From the NCBI GenBank assembly GCA_038025085.1, contig CM076153.1, positions 1,798,001-1,862,000 of the forward strand: a stretch of 64,000 bases of DNA, given 5' to 3'. The notes under the pieces were generated by a model. That model was not told where the DNA came from. It worked only from the letters and a program-made list of their open reading frames with translations, and did no database searches. Origin of the DNA: Tetragonia tetragonoides. Taxonomy: Eukaryota > Streptophyta > Magnoliopsida > Caryophyllales > Aizoaceae. This document shows positions 25,101-36,643 of the stretch, in pieces (the stretch's first letter is position 1; the number at the start of each line of letters is the position of its first letter). The translations under genes were made by a program, and so were the position numbers.

Positions 25101-28100
25101 GATGCCCCGTGAGATATAGGGTGAAAATAACACCTTTCGTTCCGGAGCCTCCGGAAGCCAAAAAATCGTGTATATGCCTCTAATTTTCGGCTTTCCGGTG
25201 CTCGAATGTGATTTTTGCCCAAACTTCTCCGGGGGTCTATTGCGACCCAAGATGAACCCCAGTGCCCCAGGAAGGTCATTCGTGTCCCAAAACTTTGAAT
25301 TCACCCAGTGACATGGGAGCAGGGACATGGGACATGATCGGTGGAACAATGCAATGCAACTTAATGATTTCTATCTACATTGAAACCAAACAATTATTCC
25401 TCGAGAAAAAGAAGACAAAAAATGATCCTGCATGATTCGTTGCTATATTACTTGGAATCCTTATCCTAGGTTTCTAGCCCACCAACATCCTACCATTGTA
25501 CAAAATATATAATAGACACTCACAAACTAAATCTTAAAAAAGAAAAGTCCTAGAGTAAAATCTCGATTGTCCATACTTGTACCTAGTCCTTGTTCCCAAG
25601 TCCAAACACATAGGTATGAAGCAAAATGGCAAGACACCCAACACAAGAAAGGTATAGACACCTAGTTTCGTTTTTTAGATAGAATGAGTATCCCAACTTT
25701 CCTTAACTAATCCCATGGGCCCTAAAGTTAACAACCATTAAAATCTCCAGTGACCCTGAGGGGACTCAAACCTAGGACTTCTGAGCTAACCCCTAAGGGT
25801 TGGTAAATACACTATTCACATTTGAGTTGCGATAACGCCCTCACTTGCAATCAAATACCTATTAACTCTTTGTAATAGTAGATGGCCCTCAAAGTAGCAT
25901 CCTTTCATGCACCATATCACATGGAAAACCCCTTTCTTTTCACGAATATATATTATTTTTAGATAAAGTGAAAATATGTATTAATCCCGTATCAAAAGTA
26001 CATCTTTGGAGACAGTTCCTATATCTCACTCATAATGAACACAGACAACCAATAGTTGTCATTAATTCTAACTTCTTCAAAACAACCTTCATAGCCATAT
26101 AGGAGGTCCCGTGCCCCGGTAAGTCATTCGGGCCTCCAAACTCTGTTTTCACCTATTATTTAAATGGGGTATCTGCTAAAACATTCTTTCAAGCCTAACA
26201 GCTATGATGCTCGGACTCGGCTGTTTGCCTTGCCGTACCCGTGTCGACACGACGCGACACGGGCGCGGACACGGGATATGGGTCGAATACAGCAAAGAAA
26301 TGTTGGACGCGGCTGAGAGAAGACTAGATCTGACGAGAAAAAGATTTTTCAGCCTTCAGGCCACCGCAGTCCGCAAGCCATCGCCGGTGAAAGAAAAAGA
26401 AGGAGAACAGAGAGAAGAATGAGATGAGAGAAGAATGAGGAGATCTGACGAGATGCAGAGGTTTTAGAAGAGAGAGAAGATATATTGGGGAACTGTAAAA
26501 GCAAGTCAAAAATGAGAGTTACGAGGAAAAAGATTTTAAGTATTTAATTGTGAGAGTGACAGCTGTAATGCACTCATGCATTAAATAATAAAATATCACT
26601 CCTTCAGTTTTCAAGAGGACTTATAACTCAAGAGTCATGACAGTTGTCCAGCAATTCACCTTTGCTTTCCTAATTCCCCAAGTGACGATAGTTAAGAGAC
26701 TGTTTCTTCTTCTTCTTTTTCCCTTTTTTTTGTTAATAGTCTGATTTTCTTATATACTTATTTATTTATTTAATTTATTTCCAGAGTCCTGTGTCCATAT
26801 TCAGATTATGGACACTTACAAAACGTGTCCCCGTGTCTTCAATTTAAGATTTTTCCATGTCTGACTCTTGGATCCATACCCGAGTCCGACACCCGTACCC
26901 GAGTCCGAGCATCATAGCCTAACAGGGACCCAATTACCGACCCAAGGGCATTCTCATGTCCCCTAGGGATGTCCCATGCGATAATAACAACTTTCGTTCC
27001 TGGGCATCCAAGAGCCCAAAAAACGTGATTTATAGCCTTCAATTTCAGCTTCCCGTGGCCCGTATGTGATTTTCGCCCAAACTTCTCCGAGAGGTCCATT
27101 GTAACCCAAGACGACCCTTTATGCCCCAAATATGCCATTTGTGTCCCCGAACTTCGTATACACCCATAATTTCAGTGTTAGGCCCTTCAAAGTAGGTGTC
27201 CTATAAAACGGCATTCAAGCCTAACATGGACCCAATAACCGACCATGGGACCCTTCCATGTCCCCTAGGGATGTCTTGTGCGATATGGTGCGAAAATAAC
27301 AATTTTCGTTTCGAAGCCTCCGGAAACCAAAAAACGTGTATGCCTTTATTTTTTGGCTTTCCGGGTCCCAAATGTGATTTTTGCCCAAACTTTTCCGTGG
27401 GGTCTATTGCGACCCAAGATGACCCCCAATGCCCAAGGAAGGTCATTCGTGTCCCCGAACTCTGTATTTACCCATGACATGGGCGCTGGGACATGGGACA
27501 TGATCACTGGGACAATGCAATTCAACTTAAAGATTTCTATCTACATCGAAACCAAACAATTGTTCCCCGAGAAAATGATCCTGCATGATTCGTTGCAATA
27601 TTACTTGGAATCCTTATCCTAAGGTTTCCAGCCCACCAACATCCTTATTCGTTGCGATATGGTGCGAAAATAACAACTTTCGTTCCGGAGCCCCCAAAAT
27701 ACGTGTATATTGCCTTTAATATTTGGCTTTCTGGGCCGAATGTGATTTCTGCCCAAACATCTCCGGGGGGTATATTGTGACACAAGATGACCCCCGGTGC
27801 CCCAGGAAAGTCATTCGTGTCCAAGGTATTCACCCATAACATGGGCGCTGGGACATGATCGCTGGACAATGCAATGCAATTCCGCTGAAAGATTTCTATT
27901 TACAATGAAACCAAACAATTATTTCTCGAGAAAAAGAAGACAAAAAATGATCTTGTGATGATTCGTTGCTATATTACTTGGAATCACTTTCCTAGGTTTC
28001 TAGCCCACCAACATCCTTCCATTGTACAAAATATATAGTAGACCCTCACAAACTAAATCTTAAAAATGTGAAGTCATAGAGTATAACCTCGATTGTACAT

Positions 28101-31100
28101 ACTTGTACCAAATACTTGTTCCCAACTCTAAACACATAGCTTCCATGCAAAATGGCAAAATGACACCCAACACAAGAAAGTTATAGACACCTAGTTTCGT
28201 TTTTTAGTATCCAAACTTTGCTTGACTAATCCCATGGGCCCTAAATTAACGACCAATAAAATCTCCGGTGACCGTCAGGGGACTCAAACCTAGGACCTCT
28301 GGAATAAATCTCAGCTGAGCAACCCCTTAGGGTTGGTATAGACACCTAGTGTAGCTCGTAGTTCAAGATGTAGAGATAGCACTAAATTTAAATTAATTTA
28401 CACCTTTGAGTTGCGATAATGCCCTCACTTGCAATCAAATACCAATTAACTCTTTGTAATATTAGATGGCCCTCAAAGTAACATCCATTCATGCACCATA
28501 TCACATGGAAAACCCCCTTCTTTTCACCAATATCTTTTTGTGTTAGATATAGAGAAAGTATGTATTAATCATGTATCAAAAGTACATCTTTGGAGACACT
28601 TCCTATACCTCACACATAAAGGCATATCTTCACCACAGATGCTAACTTTTTCAAAATAACCTTCATTGCTATACACGAGGTCCCGTGCCCCCAGTAGGTC
28701 AATCGGGCCTCCGAACTCTGTATTCACCCATTATTTTGGTGATCGGCCCTCTAAACTGGGTATCCGGAAAAACAGCCTTTCAAGCCTAACTTGGACGACC
28801 CGATAACCGACATAAGGGCACTCCCATGTCCCCTAGGGGTGTCTAATGTGATATAATGCGATAATAACAAATTTCGTTCCGGGGCATCCGGGAGCCCAAA
28901 AAACCGTAAGATTACAGCCTTCAATTTTCAGCTTCCCGGGGCCCGTATGTGATTTTCGCCCAAACTTCTCCGAGAGGTCCATTGTGACCCAAGACGACCC
29001 CTCGTACCACAGGAATGCCATGTGTCCTCGAACTTCATATTCACCCATAACTTCGATGCCGTGTCCTTTAAAACGGTCGTCCAAGCCTAGCACGAACCCA
29101 ATAACTGACCACGGACCCTTCTATGTCCCCTAGGGATGTCCCATGCGATATGGTACGAAAACAAAAACTTGCATTCCGGAGCCCGCGGAAGCCCAAAAAA
29201 CGTGTATTATAGCCTTTAATTTTTGGTTTTCCGGGGCCCGAATGTAATTTTTGCCCAAACTTCTCCGGGGGGTATATTACGACCAAGATGAACCCCGGTG
29301 CCCCAGGAAGGTCATTCGTGTACCCGAACTCTGTATTCACCCATGACATGGGCGCTGGGACAATGCAATTCAACTTAAAGATTTCTATCTACATTGAAAT
29401 CAAACAATTATTCCTCGACAAAAAGAAGACAAAAAATGATCCCGTGATGATTCGTTGCTATATTACTTGGAATCGTTATCCTAGGTTTCTACTTTCTAGC
29501 CCACCAACATCCTACCGTTGTACAAAATATAAATTAGACCCTCACAAACTAAATCTTAAAAAAGGGAAGTCCTTGAGTATAACCTCGATTGTCCATACTT
29601 GTACCTAATCCTTGTTCCCAACTCCAAACACATAGCTTTCAAACAAAATGGCAAAATGACACCCAACACAAGAAAGGTATAGACACCTAGTTTCATTTTT
29701 TAGATATAACGAGTATCCAAACTTTGCTTGACTAATCCTGTGGGCCCTAAAGTTAACGACCACTAAAATCTCCAATGACCCTGTGGGGACTCAAACCTAG
29801 GACATATGGAATAAACCTCAGCTGAACTAACCCCACAGGGTCAGTATAGACACCTAGTAGTAGCTAGTAGTTCAAGATACAGAGATAGCACTAAATTTAA
29901 ATTACTTTTCACCTTTGAGTTGAGATAATGCCCACTCGCAATCAAATACCTTTTAACTCTTTGTAATATTAGATGGCCCTCAAAGTAGCATCCTTTCATG
30001 CACCCAAAAAAAAAAAATCCCTTTTTTCACCAATATATTTTTTTTGTAGATAAAGAGAAAGTATGTATCAATCATGTATCAAAAGTACATCTCTGGAGAC
30101 ACTTCCTCTATCTTACCCGTAATGGCATATCTTCACCACTGACAACCAATAGTTGTCATAAATTCTTGAAAACAACTTCATAGCCATACACGAGATCCCG
30201 TGCCCCCGGTAGGTTATCCGGGCCTCCGAACACTGTATCACCCATTATTTCGGTGTTCGGTCCTCTAAATTGGGTATCCGGTAACAGGACCAGACTACCG
30301 ACCCAATGGCACTCCCATGTCCCCTAGGGGTGTCCCATGCGATATGATTCGATAATAACAACTTTTGTTTCGAGGCATCCGGGAGCCCTAAAACGTGGAT
30401 TAGAGCCTTCAATTTTCAGCTTCTCGGGGCCCGTATGTGACTTTCGCCAAACTTCTCCGAGAGGTCCACTGTGACCCAAGACGAACCCTCATGCCCCAGG
30501 ATTTCCATCCGTGTCCCCGAACTTCGTACTCACCCATAATTCGTTGTTAGGCCTTTTAAAGTTGGTATCCTGTAAAACGGTCGTCCAAGCCTAACAAGGA
30601 CCCAATAACCGACCACGGGACCCTTCCATGTCCCCTAGGGATGTCCCGTGCAATATGGTGCGAAAATAACAACTTTCGTTCCGTAGCCTCCGTAAGCTCA
30701 AAAAACGTGTATTATAGCCTTTAATTTTTGGCTTTTTGGGCCCGAATGTGATTATTGCCCAAATATATCCGGGGGGGTCTATTGCGACCCAAGATGACCC
30801 CTAGTGCCCCAGGAAGGTCATTCGTGTCCCCGAACTCTGTATTCACCCATGATATAGGCGCGGGGACAATGCAATTCAACTTAAAGAAGGGGTTTTTCCA
30901 TGGAGGTTATGGATTATCTAAACACTACACTATTCGCACTTCACAGGGACTAGCACAATCAAAATCGCAAAATTTGAAATGTTTTAGGAAGTTTCACTTC
31001 ACAGTGAATGTAACTCAACTACAGAATCATGTGACTTATCATTGACACTCAAAGTACTTTAGTTATGAATAAATGCTCATAACAACTCTAATTTGCACTA

Positions 31101-31720
31101 CATATCCATCACCATAAAATTGTCCTCGATACACCAAATTGACCTTAAATAAATGCAGTTAAACCTCTATAAGAATGTAGTCTCAAAGTCAGCCCCCATG
31201 TACCATTACACTCTCAACAATACAACTAACATTCAGGAAAGAAATCAATTTTCTATAAGAAAGGACTTTCAAGTCATGTATGAATATGCTTACCAATTAG
31301 GAGCAAAATTTAGAACCAAAAAAAGGAGAGTACTTTCCAAAATTAGTTTCTCTAATCACTGAAATTGCTAACAAAATTGAGTGTTGATGAAGAAAAAAGA
31401 TTGGACCTTTTCAAGCTGATTCATGAGAGAAGTAAGGAGAGACTTGGTGGTTTTGGTTTTCTCGCTCTGAGGAATGATTAACCCTCGCTCCATCGCATAC
31501 AACCGACCTATCAAATCAATCAAACTTACCAATTAAACCCAGAAAATAAATAAATACAACAAAAATTAGGGTTTTCGAGTAATTCTGAAATCGAAGAAAA
31601 CTTTTGAAGAGAGAGAGAGAGTATACAATAGTAAGCGACAAGAGGTTCGTGCTTTTGGAGTTCATCAGCGCGTTGGAGATAAGGAAGCAAAAGCTTCGCT
31701 GGTTCGTTGTCGCTCGCCAT
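19141..31720 (-). CDS. LIP5: LIP5/VTA1 homologue, ESCRT-associated SKD1/VPS4 activator, 6 exons
   Basis: Exons in transcript order: 31627-31720, 31407-31507, 21873-21982, 20883-20958, 20586-20726, 19141-19902; about 427 aa. LIP5 stimulates the SKD1/VPS4 ATPase that disassembles ESCRT-III during multivesicular-body formation. Exon 1 gives LLPYLQRADELQKHEPLVAYY; exon 2 gives RLYAMERGLIIPQSEKTKTT; exons 3-4 give VEGFALNVFAKADKQDRAGRA and NTAKTFYAASIFFEILNQFG. These are the N-terminal MIT-like Vta1 region. Exon 6 is a Pro/Tyr/Ser-rich linker with three GDYPAPT/GDYPAHT units (from about residue 221). It ends in the VPS4-binding Vta1 domain (KIAEAQKAARFAVGALAFDE). Codons split at exon borders join correctly. 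Intron 2 is 9424 bp and full of repeats, and its donor (AAAG|GTCCAA) is weak. A MITE lies about 107 bp upstream of the ATG. Confidence 0.93.
25715..25800 (-). repeat. SINE-like segment within array 2 (copy 1)
   Basis: On the minus strand, TCCTAGGTTTGAGTCCCC at about 25760-25778 resembles a tRNA B-box. Near-identical segments occur at 28225-28345 and 29735-29860, at the same place in the other 1.5-kb units. The SINE piece was therefore amplified together with the unit, not inserted three times. Confidence 0.45.
26202..26917. mobile_element. 716-bp non-autonomous hAT-like element nested in array 2
   Basis: The element begins CTATGATGCTCGGACTCGG and ends with its inverse, CCGAGTCCGAGCATCATAG. 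CCTAACAG is duplicated on both sides (26194-26201 and 26918-26925). The 8-bp duplication is the hAT hallmark. Inside the TIRs are inverted CCGTGTC/GACACGG-rich subterminal stretches. No transposase is visible; the interior has only a short unsupported ORF and AT-rich sequence. It interrupts an A-type monomer between AAG and GGGACCC, so it is younger than the array unit. Confidence 0.8.
28225..28345 (-). repeat. SINE-like segment within array 2 (copy 2)
   Basis: Contains GGGGACTCAAACCTAGGACC near 28278-28297 and the flanking TCTCAGCTGAGCAACCCCTTA, which on the minus strand give a B-box and an A-box-like TTGCTCAGCTGAG. It lies about 1.5 kb before the next copy at 29735-29860. Confidence 0.45.
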
Positions 31721-31827
31721 GGTTATGGAATATGGATGATTTGAGCTCTGATCACAGGAATGTCAATGAGAGAGAAAGAGAGTAGTTTTTGGCAAAAGGT
31801 GACACACAAGAACTTGGACGATGACTC

Positions 31828-32078
31828 GTGTGATTTCCTCAAATATACATCATTCACAAACTAATTCCCAAATTAGCTTCAGTTCAAAACTATTTCCCCA
31901 CATATACACCACGTAGGATCGGAAAAGCAAAGCCGCTGTGGGCCACAGCGGCTTAGGCTTTGCCTTTCGCTAAAAAAAGAAAGCGAATTTTTTATTTTCG
32001 AAAGGCAAAATAAAAAATTCGCTTTCTTTTTTTTTAGTGAAAGGCAAAGCCGCTGTGGGCCACAGCGGCTTAGCCATT

Positions 32079-32112
<34 letters not shown>

Positions 32113-32223
32113 CAGCGGCTTTGCCTTTCCGATCCTACGTGGTATATATGTGGGGAAATAGTTTTGAACCGAAGCTAATTTGGGAATTAGTTTGTGAATG
32201 ATGTATATTTGAGGAAATCACAC
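31828..32223. mobile_element. 396-bp foldback MITE, Mutator-like (9-bp TSD)
   Basis: The ends are GTGTGATTTCCTCAAATATA and its inverse, flanked by the 9-bp direct repeat CGATGACTC (31819-31827 and 32224-32232), as expected for Mutator-like elements. Complementary arms of over 100 bp run inward through CCCCACATATACA and CGTAGGATCGG. The centre holds two copies of a near-perfect palindrome, AGCCGCTGTGG-G-CCACAGCGGCT (31931-31953 and 32048-32070), a second small inverted repeat (AAAGAAAGCGAA..TTCGCTTTCTTT) and a T32 run (32081-32112). There is no coding capacity. It lies about 107 bp upstream of the LIP5 ATG, so it is in the promoter or 5'UTR. Confidence 0.88.
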
Positions 32224-32232
32224 CGATGACTC

Positions 32233-33115
32233 TGATGAAACTTGAAAGCCTTTTGTTTTTTTCTTTTCAGTATCTTCTTTATGAAGGGGATGTCACTATT
32301 TCGGGTATTTCCTATGATATTTCCTTCGTATTAATTTTCCACTTTCTTTTTTATTTCCTTCTTTTAAGATATCCTATTGCTAATCCCAATTGGTCTCCAA
32401 TTAAGATTTGAGCAAGTTTTGTGCGAGATCCACTTACGTTCCTCTGTGTACAACTAAAAGTGTTTTCCGTCCCACCGTGAAACGATCACATACAAATTTT
32501 GGTGATGATAAAATAATTTTTGCAAAAGCTACAAGCACTCTCAACATGTCTATACAACTGGGCTTCTTAATTTCATTTTCCTACATTTTCCTTTTATTAA
32601 AGGGCACACAAATGCACAATAGAACCCAACATGGTTTGTTGATCCTAGCAATGTGAAAACCATGAAAGCTTGTTGAGTAGGATGTCGAATTCTCAGGCTC
32701 AATCAATTTTCAAGCTGAATAACAATTAGCAGGTTCACATTTGAGAGAATTTCAGCTGTGGGGAGATCCTGTGATCTCAACATATATGAGGATCAAGATA
32801 TCCAGGTAATTGTGAACTAGAGCCAAAGGCATGGAATTTTTATTTCAGAGAAGTTTTGCTATTTGGTAAATCTAAGGCAAATAGCCAATATATAGTGCAA
32901 CAATGATACCTAATACACAGGAAAACAGGAACATCATGAATTAGTAAGCTTCCTGATGACAATATACCACAAATAGACAATGCCCAGGAGGCAGTATGTA
33001 CTAAGTACTCTGATTACACCTCATTGTTCATAATTACCTTCCTACAACAAGCTAAAGCTACACTATGATAGTAAACGGCCTACAGGTTTCTTCTTCTAGT
33101 TTCAGCTACTACCTT
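32233..33115. other. Spacer between MAP65 3' end and LIP5 5' end
   Basis: Both genes run on the minus strand, so this stretch holds the MAP65 3'UTR and the displaced upstream promoter of LIP5 beyond the MITE. No further gene was recognised. Confidence 0.5.
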
Positions 33116-36100
33116 CTACGGTGTAGTAGGGATGGTTTCTGAAGTAGAGATATGGGAGGCTGCATCTTCTTTTGAAACTGCAACAAAGTTTGCTGGAGCT
33201 GATGGCCTGGAATCTCTTCTTCCCTCTTTCGATGATGACCGACCTCCATTCTGATGAGAGTTTAGAGAGAGTCGTCGAGTTGGAGTCCCATTGGAGCCAC
33301 CATTTGCTCGTGGTCCCACAACCTTCTTCGAGCTGACGGGTCTAGCAGGGCTTGGCCTTGAACCGAAAACTGATTCTTGGTCAGTGCTCATCTGGTCATG
33401 GTACTTCTTTTGGTCCTGCAGGGTCCAAAATAGAGACATGATTCAACACAGACCATCGTTCATCCAAAACAAATGAGGACAGATACCACTGAAGTTTAGG
33501 TCTAGCACTAAGCCACTAATTCTGGAAATGGAGAGAGAATGTAAATTGAAGACAAGGAAAGGAAATTTAAACTCTCTACATCTCTTTTCAAGGGATTCAA
33601 AATGTTTTGCTATGAAAGAGTTGCCATCCCTTGATTTCATCCTCCTTTCATCTGAATTTGGTTTAGCAAAGCTACAACCCCTCCCCTGCCCTACCAGTAC
33701 TCAACCCTATTCAAAGCAGGCTAAAAGAACATGCCCAGGCTTCTTGCCCACAAGAGTTTTGATCGAAGGTATGCATGAGCTCTAAGTTTCGAATCGAGCA
33801 ATCACATCAAGAGATTCAAGACATGAATACATGATAAAAAGGAAATCCTACCTCCCTCCCGGAAAAAAAAAAAAAGAAAAGAAGAAGAGGCAAGACGAAT
33901 CAAACCACTTTGTTTTATCATGGTCCACTTACCTTCATCCTCCGTTTCTCCTCCTCTCTTTCATGCCTGAGCATGGCATATTCGTCTAGCATAGCAAGAA
34001 GAGGAACCCCATCATAAGTAAATGTTATGCCGCGTTCCTCTTCCCATGCACGAGTTTTGGCAACTAAAGTATCAACCATAGCTGCATCGCCAAAAGCAAC
34101 AATTAGTCAAATTTCTTGACTTCATATAATATTCAATCAGCTTCTGAGAAAATTATATGCAGCCTCTCAAGATCAGTATAGGTATTTCATCAAATTTACA
34201 CAAACCTGGGATTTTGTTAACCAGAATTCTGGCCTTCTCTGCCCGCTTAAGATTTAAGTGAGCCCCTCTGCTAGCGTTATACCGGTTGTCATCCTGTAGC
34301 AGTGAAAAAGGTCAGAAGAGGATACGAATGAATTAATGTGCTGCTTATGGTGAAGGGAACAACACTCGTGACTCGCCCTACACATGACCACTTACCTCAA
34401 TGACATGAATAAATGGCAAAACAAGATAAGAAAAGGGTGATAAAAAGGTGCCATCCCAGTCATGGAATCATTGGTCACTTCGCACAAGATACTGCCAACT
34501 GATGATGCAAAAACAATATCGAACAATGCCCAACCCAATAAGAGATAAGGTACAAGAAAGAAGAAAATAGAAAAAGGTGAAAAAATGCACCCGCGTATTC
34601 CCCCCTTTGCTGGCACAACAAGACCACAGAGATGAAGAAAGTACCCGATTGTAGTCTTCAAGCCAACTCTCTTCTTCACAAGCCGACATCCACCTCTCGA
34701 CCCTGTCCAGTATGTCTTTTCTGCTAAGAGCCTCTTCTTTGGCCTTTAAAATCTGGCTATCCATGTCAGCAATCAAATCTGAGGGTTCAACATTGCCAGA
34801 ATCAATGATCGCCAAAATCTTTTCTCGAGCGGCTTCCGAATCAATTTCAATATGTGCTCGAGCATATATCTCCTCAAGTTCACCCTGCTTCTTGAAGGCA
34901 ATTTCCTTCATCCGGCTAAATTTTAGATGATCAAGCCTCTCAACTTCCACCTCAGCCTTGGCACAGAATTTCAAAAAAGAAACAAAACATATCAGAAGCC
35001 AGTACAATCTAATTCCTAATGCCATAGTTGAAGTAGATGGTAAATAGTTGCTACCTGCTCAATCAAGTCCAGAGCAAGAGCCCCTGGAATAGTCACTTCA
35101 TCCACGGAGGCAGAAATGTTGCATGTAACATGATCAAACAGTTGGCGCTCATCTTCAGGGGCATCCATTAAATTCCAGAGATCAATCAATTGACCTGCAA
35201 GCTCTTGAAGCTGCATGCAAAAATATGTTCCATCAGACTTACAGGAGTAGATCTACAGTAATTGATGAATTTAGTAGATCTACAGTAATTGATGAATTTA
35301 GATTCCAGCTTCATATCCCCTTGGAAGGAGCTTAACAACAAGATAAGTGCTAGACGGGGATTATCATTCTTTTAACCACTCTAGTATTCTCCATCAGATT
35401 GAAATGCATTTTTATATCAACCCTTGGGATCCATGTTTTATGCAAAAGGAGTTCTAGGCCTTGTAAGGAGAAATTTAAAACATCCAATAAATAATAACTT
35501 GAGGAGGAAAAGACTGATGCAAAACGATTGCTCACCAGTCGAATTATCAGAATTATGTCATGAAGGAGCTATATACCTTTTGAAGCCTCTGTTCTTTGTC
35601 CTCTTTCAGAATAATGACTGTCTCAGCAAGCCGTGACAAAGTTTCATTGCTAATGCTTTTTGATTGCCCACCAGAAGAGTCATTCAAGCTAGGGTGAACT
35701 TCAGTTACAGTGCTGTAGAAGTCCATACCCAGGACAGAACAAAGATCATGCACAGTGCTCACAAATTCCAGGACCTTGTGTAATCTTTCACTCTGTAACA
35801 TCAAATTTGCTTATGATTGAAATTGATGCCTTTCAAAAATTGTATCAAGAAAGAATGTAGAGAGTACCACAGTTGAATTATACCTTTTCTCTCTGAAGTT
35901 CTTGAAGTTGGGCATGATATTCCTCTAACTTCTTCAAGGATAGGTCAGACTCATCAACGACTGGTGCCTGATCACTCAAGCTCACATTGCCAGCAATTTC
36001 TCCGCAGATTTTCTGAATCTGCGTTTGTACATCAGAAAACTCCTTCAATCTCTCCTCTTTCTGTTGACACAGCTTCTCTAACGTAGGTGCTACAGCTGCA

Positions 36101-36624
36101 AGTTGCTCCTTAATTGTTCCAGAAGTCTTTTCAGGCTGTCCACAAAAGAAATGAAACTATAAATTTCGAAAGCTTAAATTTAAATACAGAGTTTTAAACA
36201 AATTATACAAAATGTTTCACTCCTTTCAAAGTATAATGAAAGTTAATTGGAAGAGACAAACCATTCCAACTATAGTTTTTTCTCCGAGAGCCAATAGGAG
36301 AGAAGAAAGTCCAACTTTGCCATCAGCCAAGGTCTGAAGAAGTTCAGCTCTTGATTTAACCGCCTGGTCGACCTTCCTTTTGTAGACATCTAAACATTCC
36401 TGCTCTATCTGGATGAGCATCTTGTCCCTATCCTCATCGCTTTCACCAACTTCATCCCATATTTGCTGCATTCAACTCAAACAGAGAAAACCAATCAGCA
36501 TACCACCCAGCTCACTGAGACCGACTGGCAATTCAAAACTTTGCTTAATTACCTGCAACTGCTGCAGCAGAGACCCACAAGTGGTTTCTCCTAATAGAGG
36601 ATTTTGTGCATCCGTCACTGCCAT
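33116..36624 (-). CDS. MAP65-1: Microtubule-associated protein MAP65-1-like, 9 coding exons
   Basis: Exons in transcript order: 36553-36624, 36262-36465, 35884-36135, 35577-35792, 35055-35210, 34645-34956, 34206-34293, 33933-34081, 33116-33415; about 582 aa (Arabidopsis MAP65-1 is of similar size). MAP65/PRC1/Ase1 proteins dimerise and crosslink antiparallel microtubules in cortical arrays, spindle and phragmoplast. The N-terminal half is coiled-coil rod ([47 protein letters not shown]). The microtubule-binding spectrin-like part includes [16 protein letters not shown] and [20 protein letters not shown]. The tail is basic, Ser/Pro-rich ([20 protein letters not shown]) with likely CDK/MAPK-type sites. 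All splice phases agree. Assignment to MAP65-1 versus the close paralogue MAP65-2 is uncertain. Confidence 0.92.
35247..35301. repeat. 27-bp tandem duplication in MAP65 intron 4
   Basis: The unit AGTAGATCTACAGTAATTGA plus TGAATTT is present twice in tandem without mismatches, within the intron between exons 4 and 5. It has no effect on coding sequence. Confidence 0.85.
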
Positions 36625-36643
36625 TGAGAATGGAGCTTATTCC

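Larger units (their letters stand above)
23473..30890. repeat. Array 2: ~1.5-kb higher-order units built on the ~315-bp repeat family
   Basis: A block reading TATCAAAAGTACATCTTTGG recurs near 24520, 25990, 28577 and 30078 (a partial start near 23472). Each copy is followed by two monomers of about 315 bp. The first is an A type (GTATGTGATTTTCGCCC, CCGAGAGGTCCATTG). The second is a B type (GAATGTGATTTTTGCCC, CCGGGGGGTCTATTG) ending in CATGACATGGGCGCTGGGACA. A linker with a SINE-like piece completes the unit. Spacing is about 1470 and 1501 bp. The 2586-bp unit is explained by the nested 716-bp insertion plus an extra part-monomer near 27650-27870. The first and last units are truncated. Confidence 0.85.
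21983..31406 (-). other. 9.4-kb intron 2 of LIP5
   Basis: Bounded by the end of exon 2 (QLEK, 31407) and the start of exon 3 (DKRSLKLSP, 21982). It contains about 1.5 kb of ordinary AT-rich sequence at the low-coordinate end, then array 2 (about 23473-30890) with a nested hAT-like element, then about 0.5 kb of plain sequence. ORFs inside, such as those on the minus strand at 23065-23310, resemble nothing I know and are not called. Confidence 0.85.

Noticed and set aside
26204..26422. 72-aa ORF inside the hAT-like element as a transposase remnant
   Set aside because: It starts in the terminal inverted repeat, is low in complexity and shows no hAT motif.
23473..30890. CRISPR-like array
   Set aside because: The genome is a plant's and the repeats are hundreds of bases long with similar, not unique, spacers.
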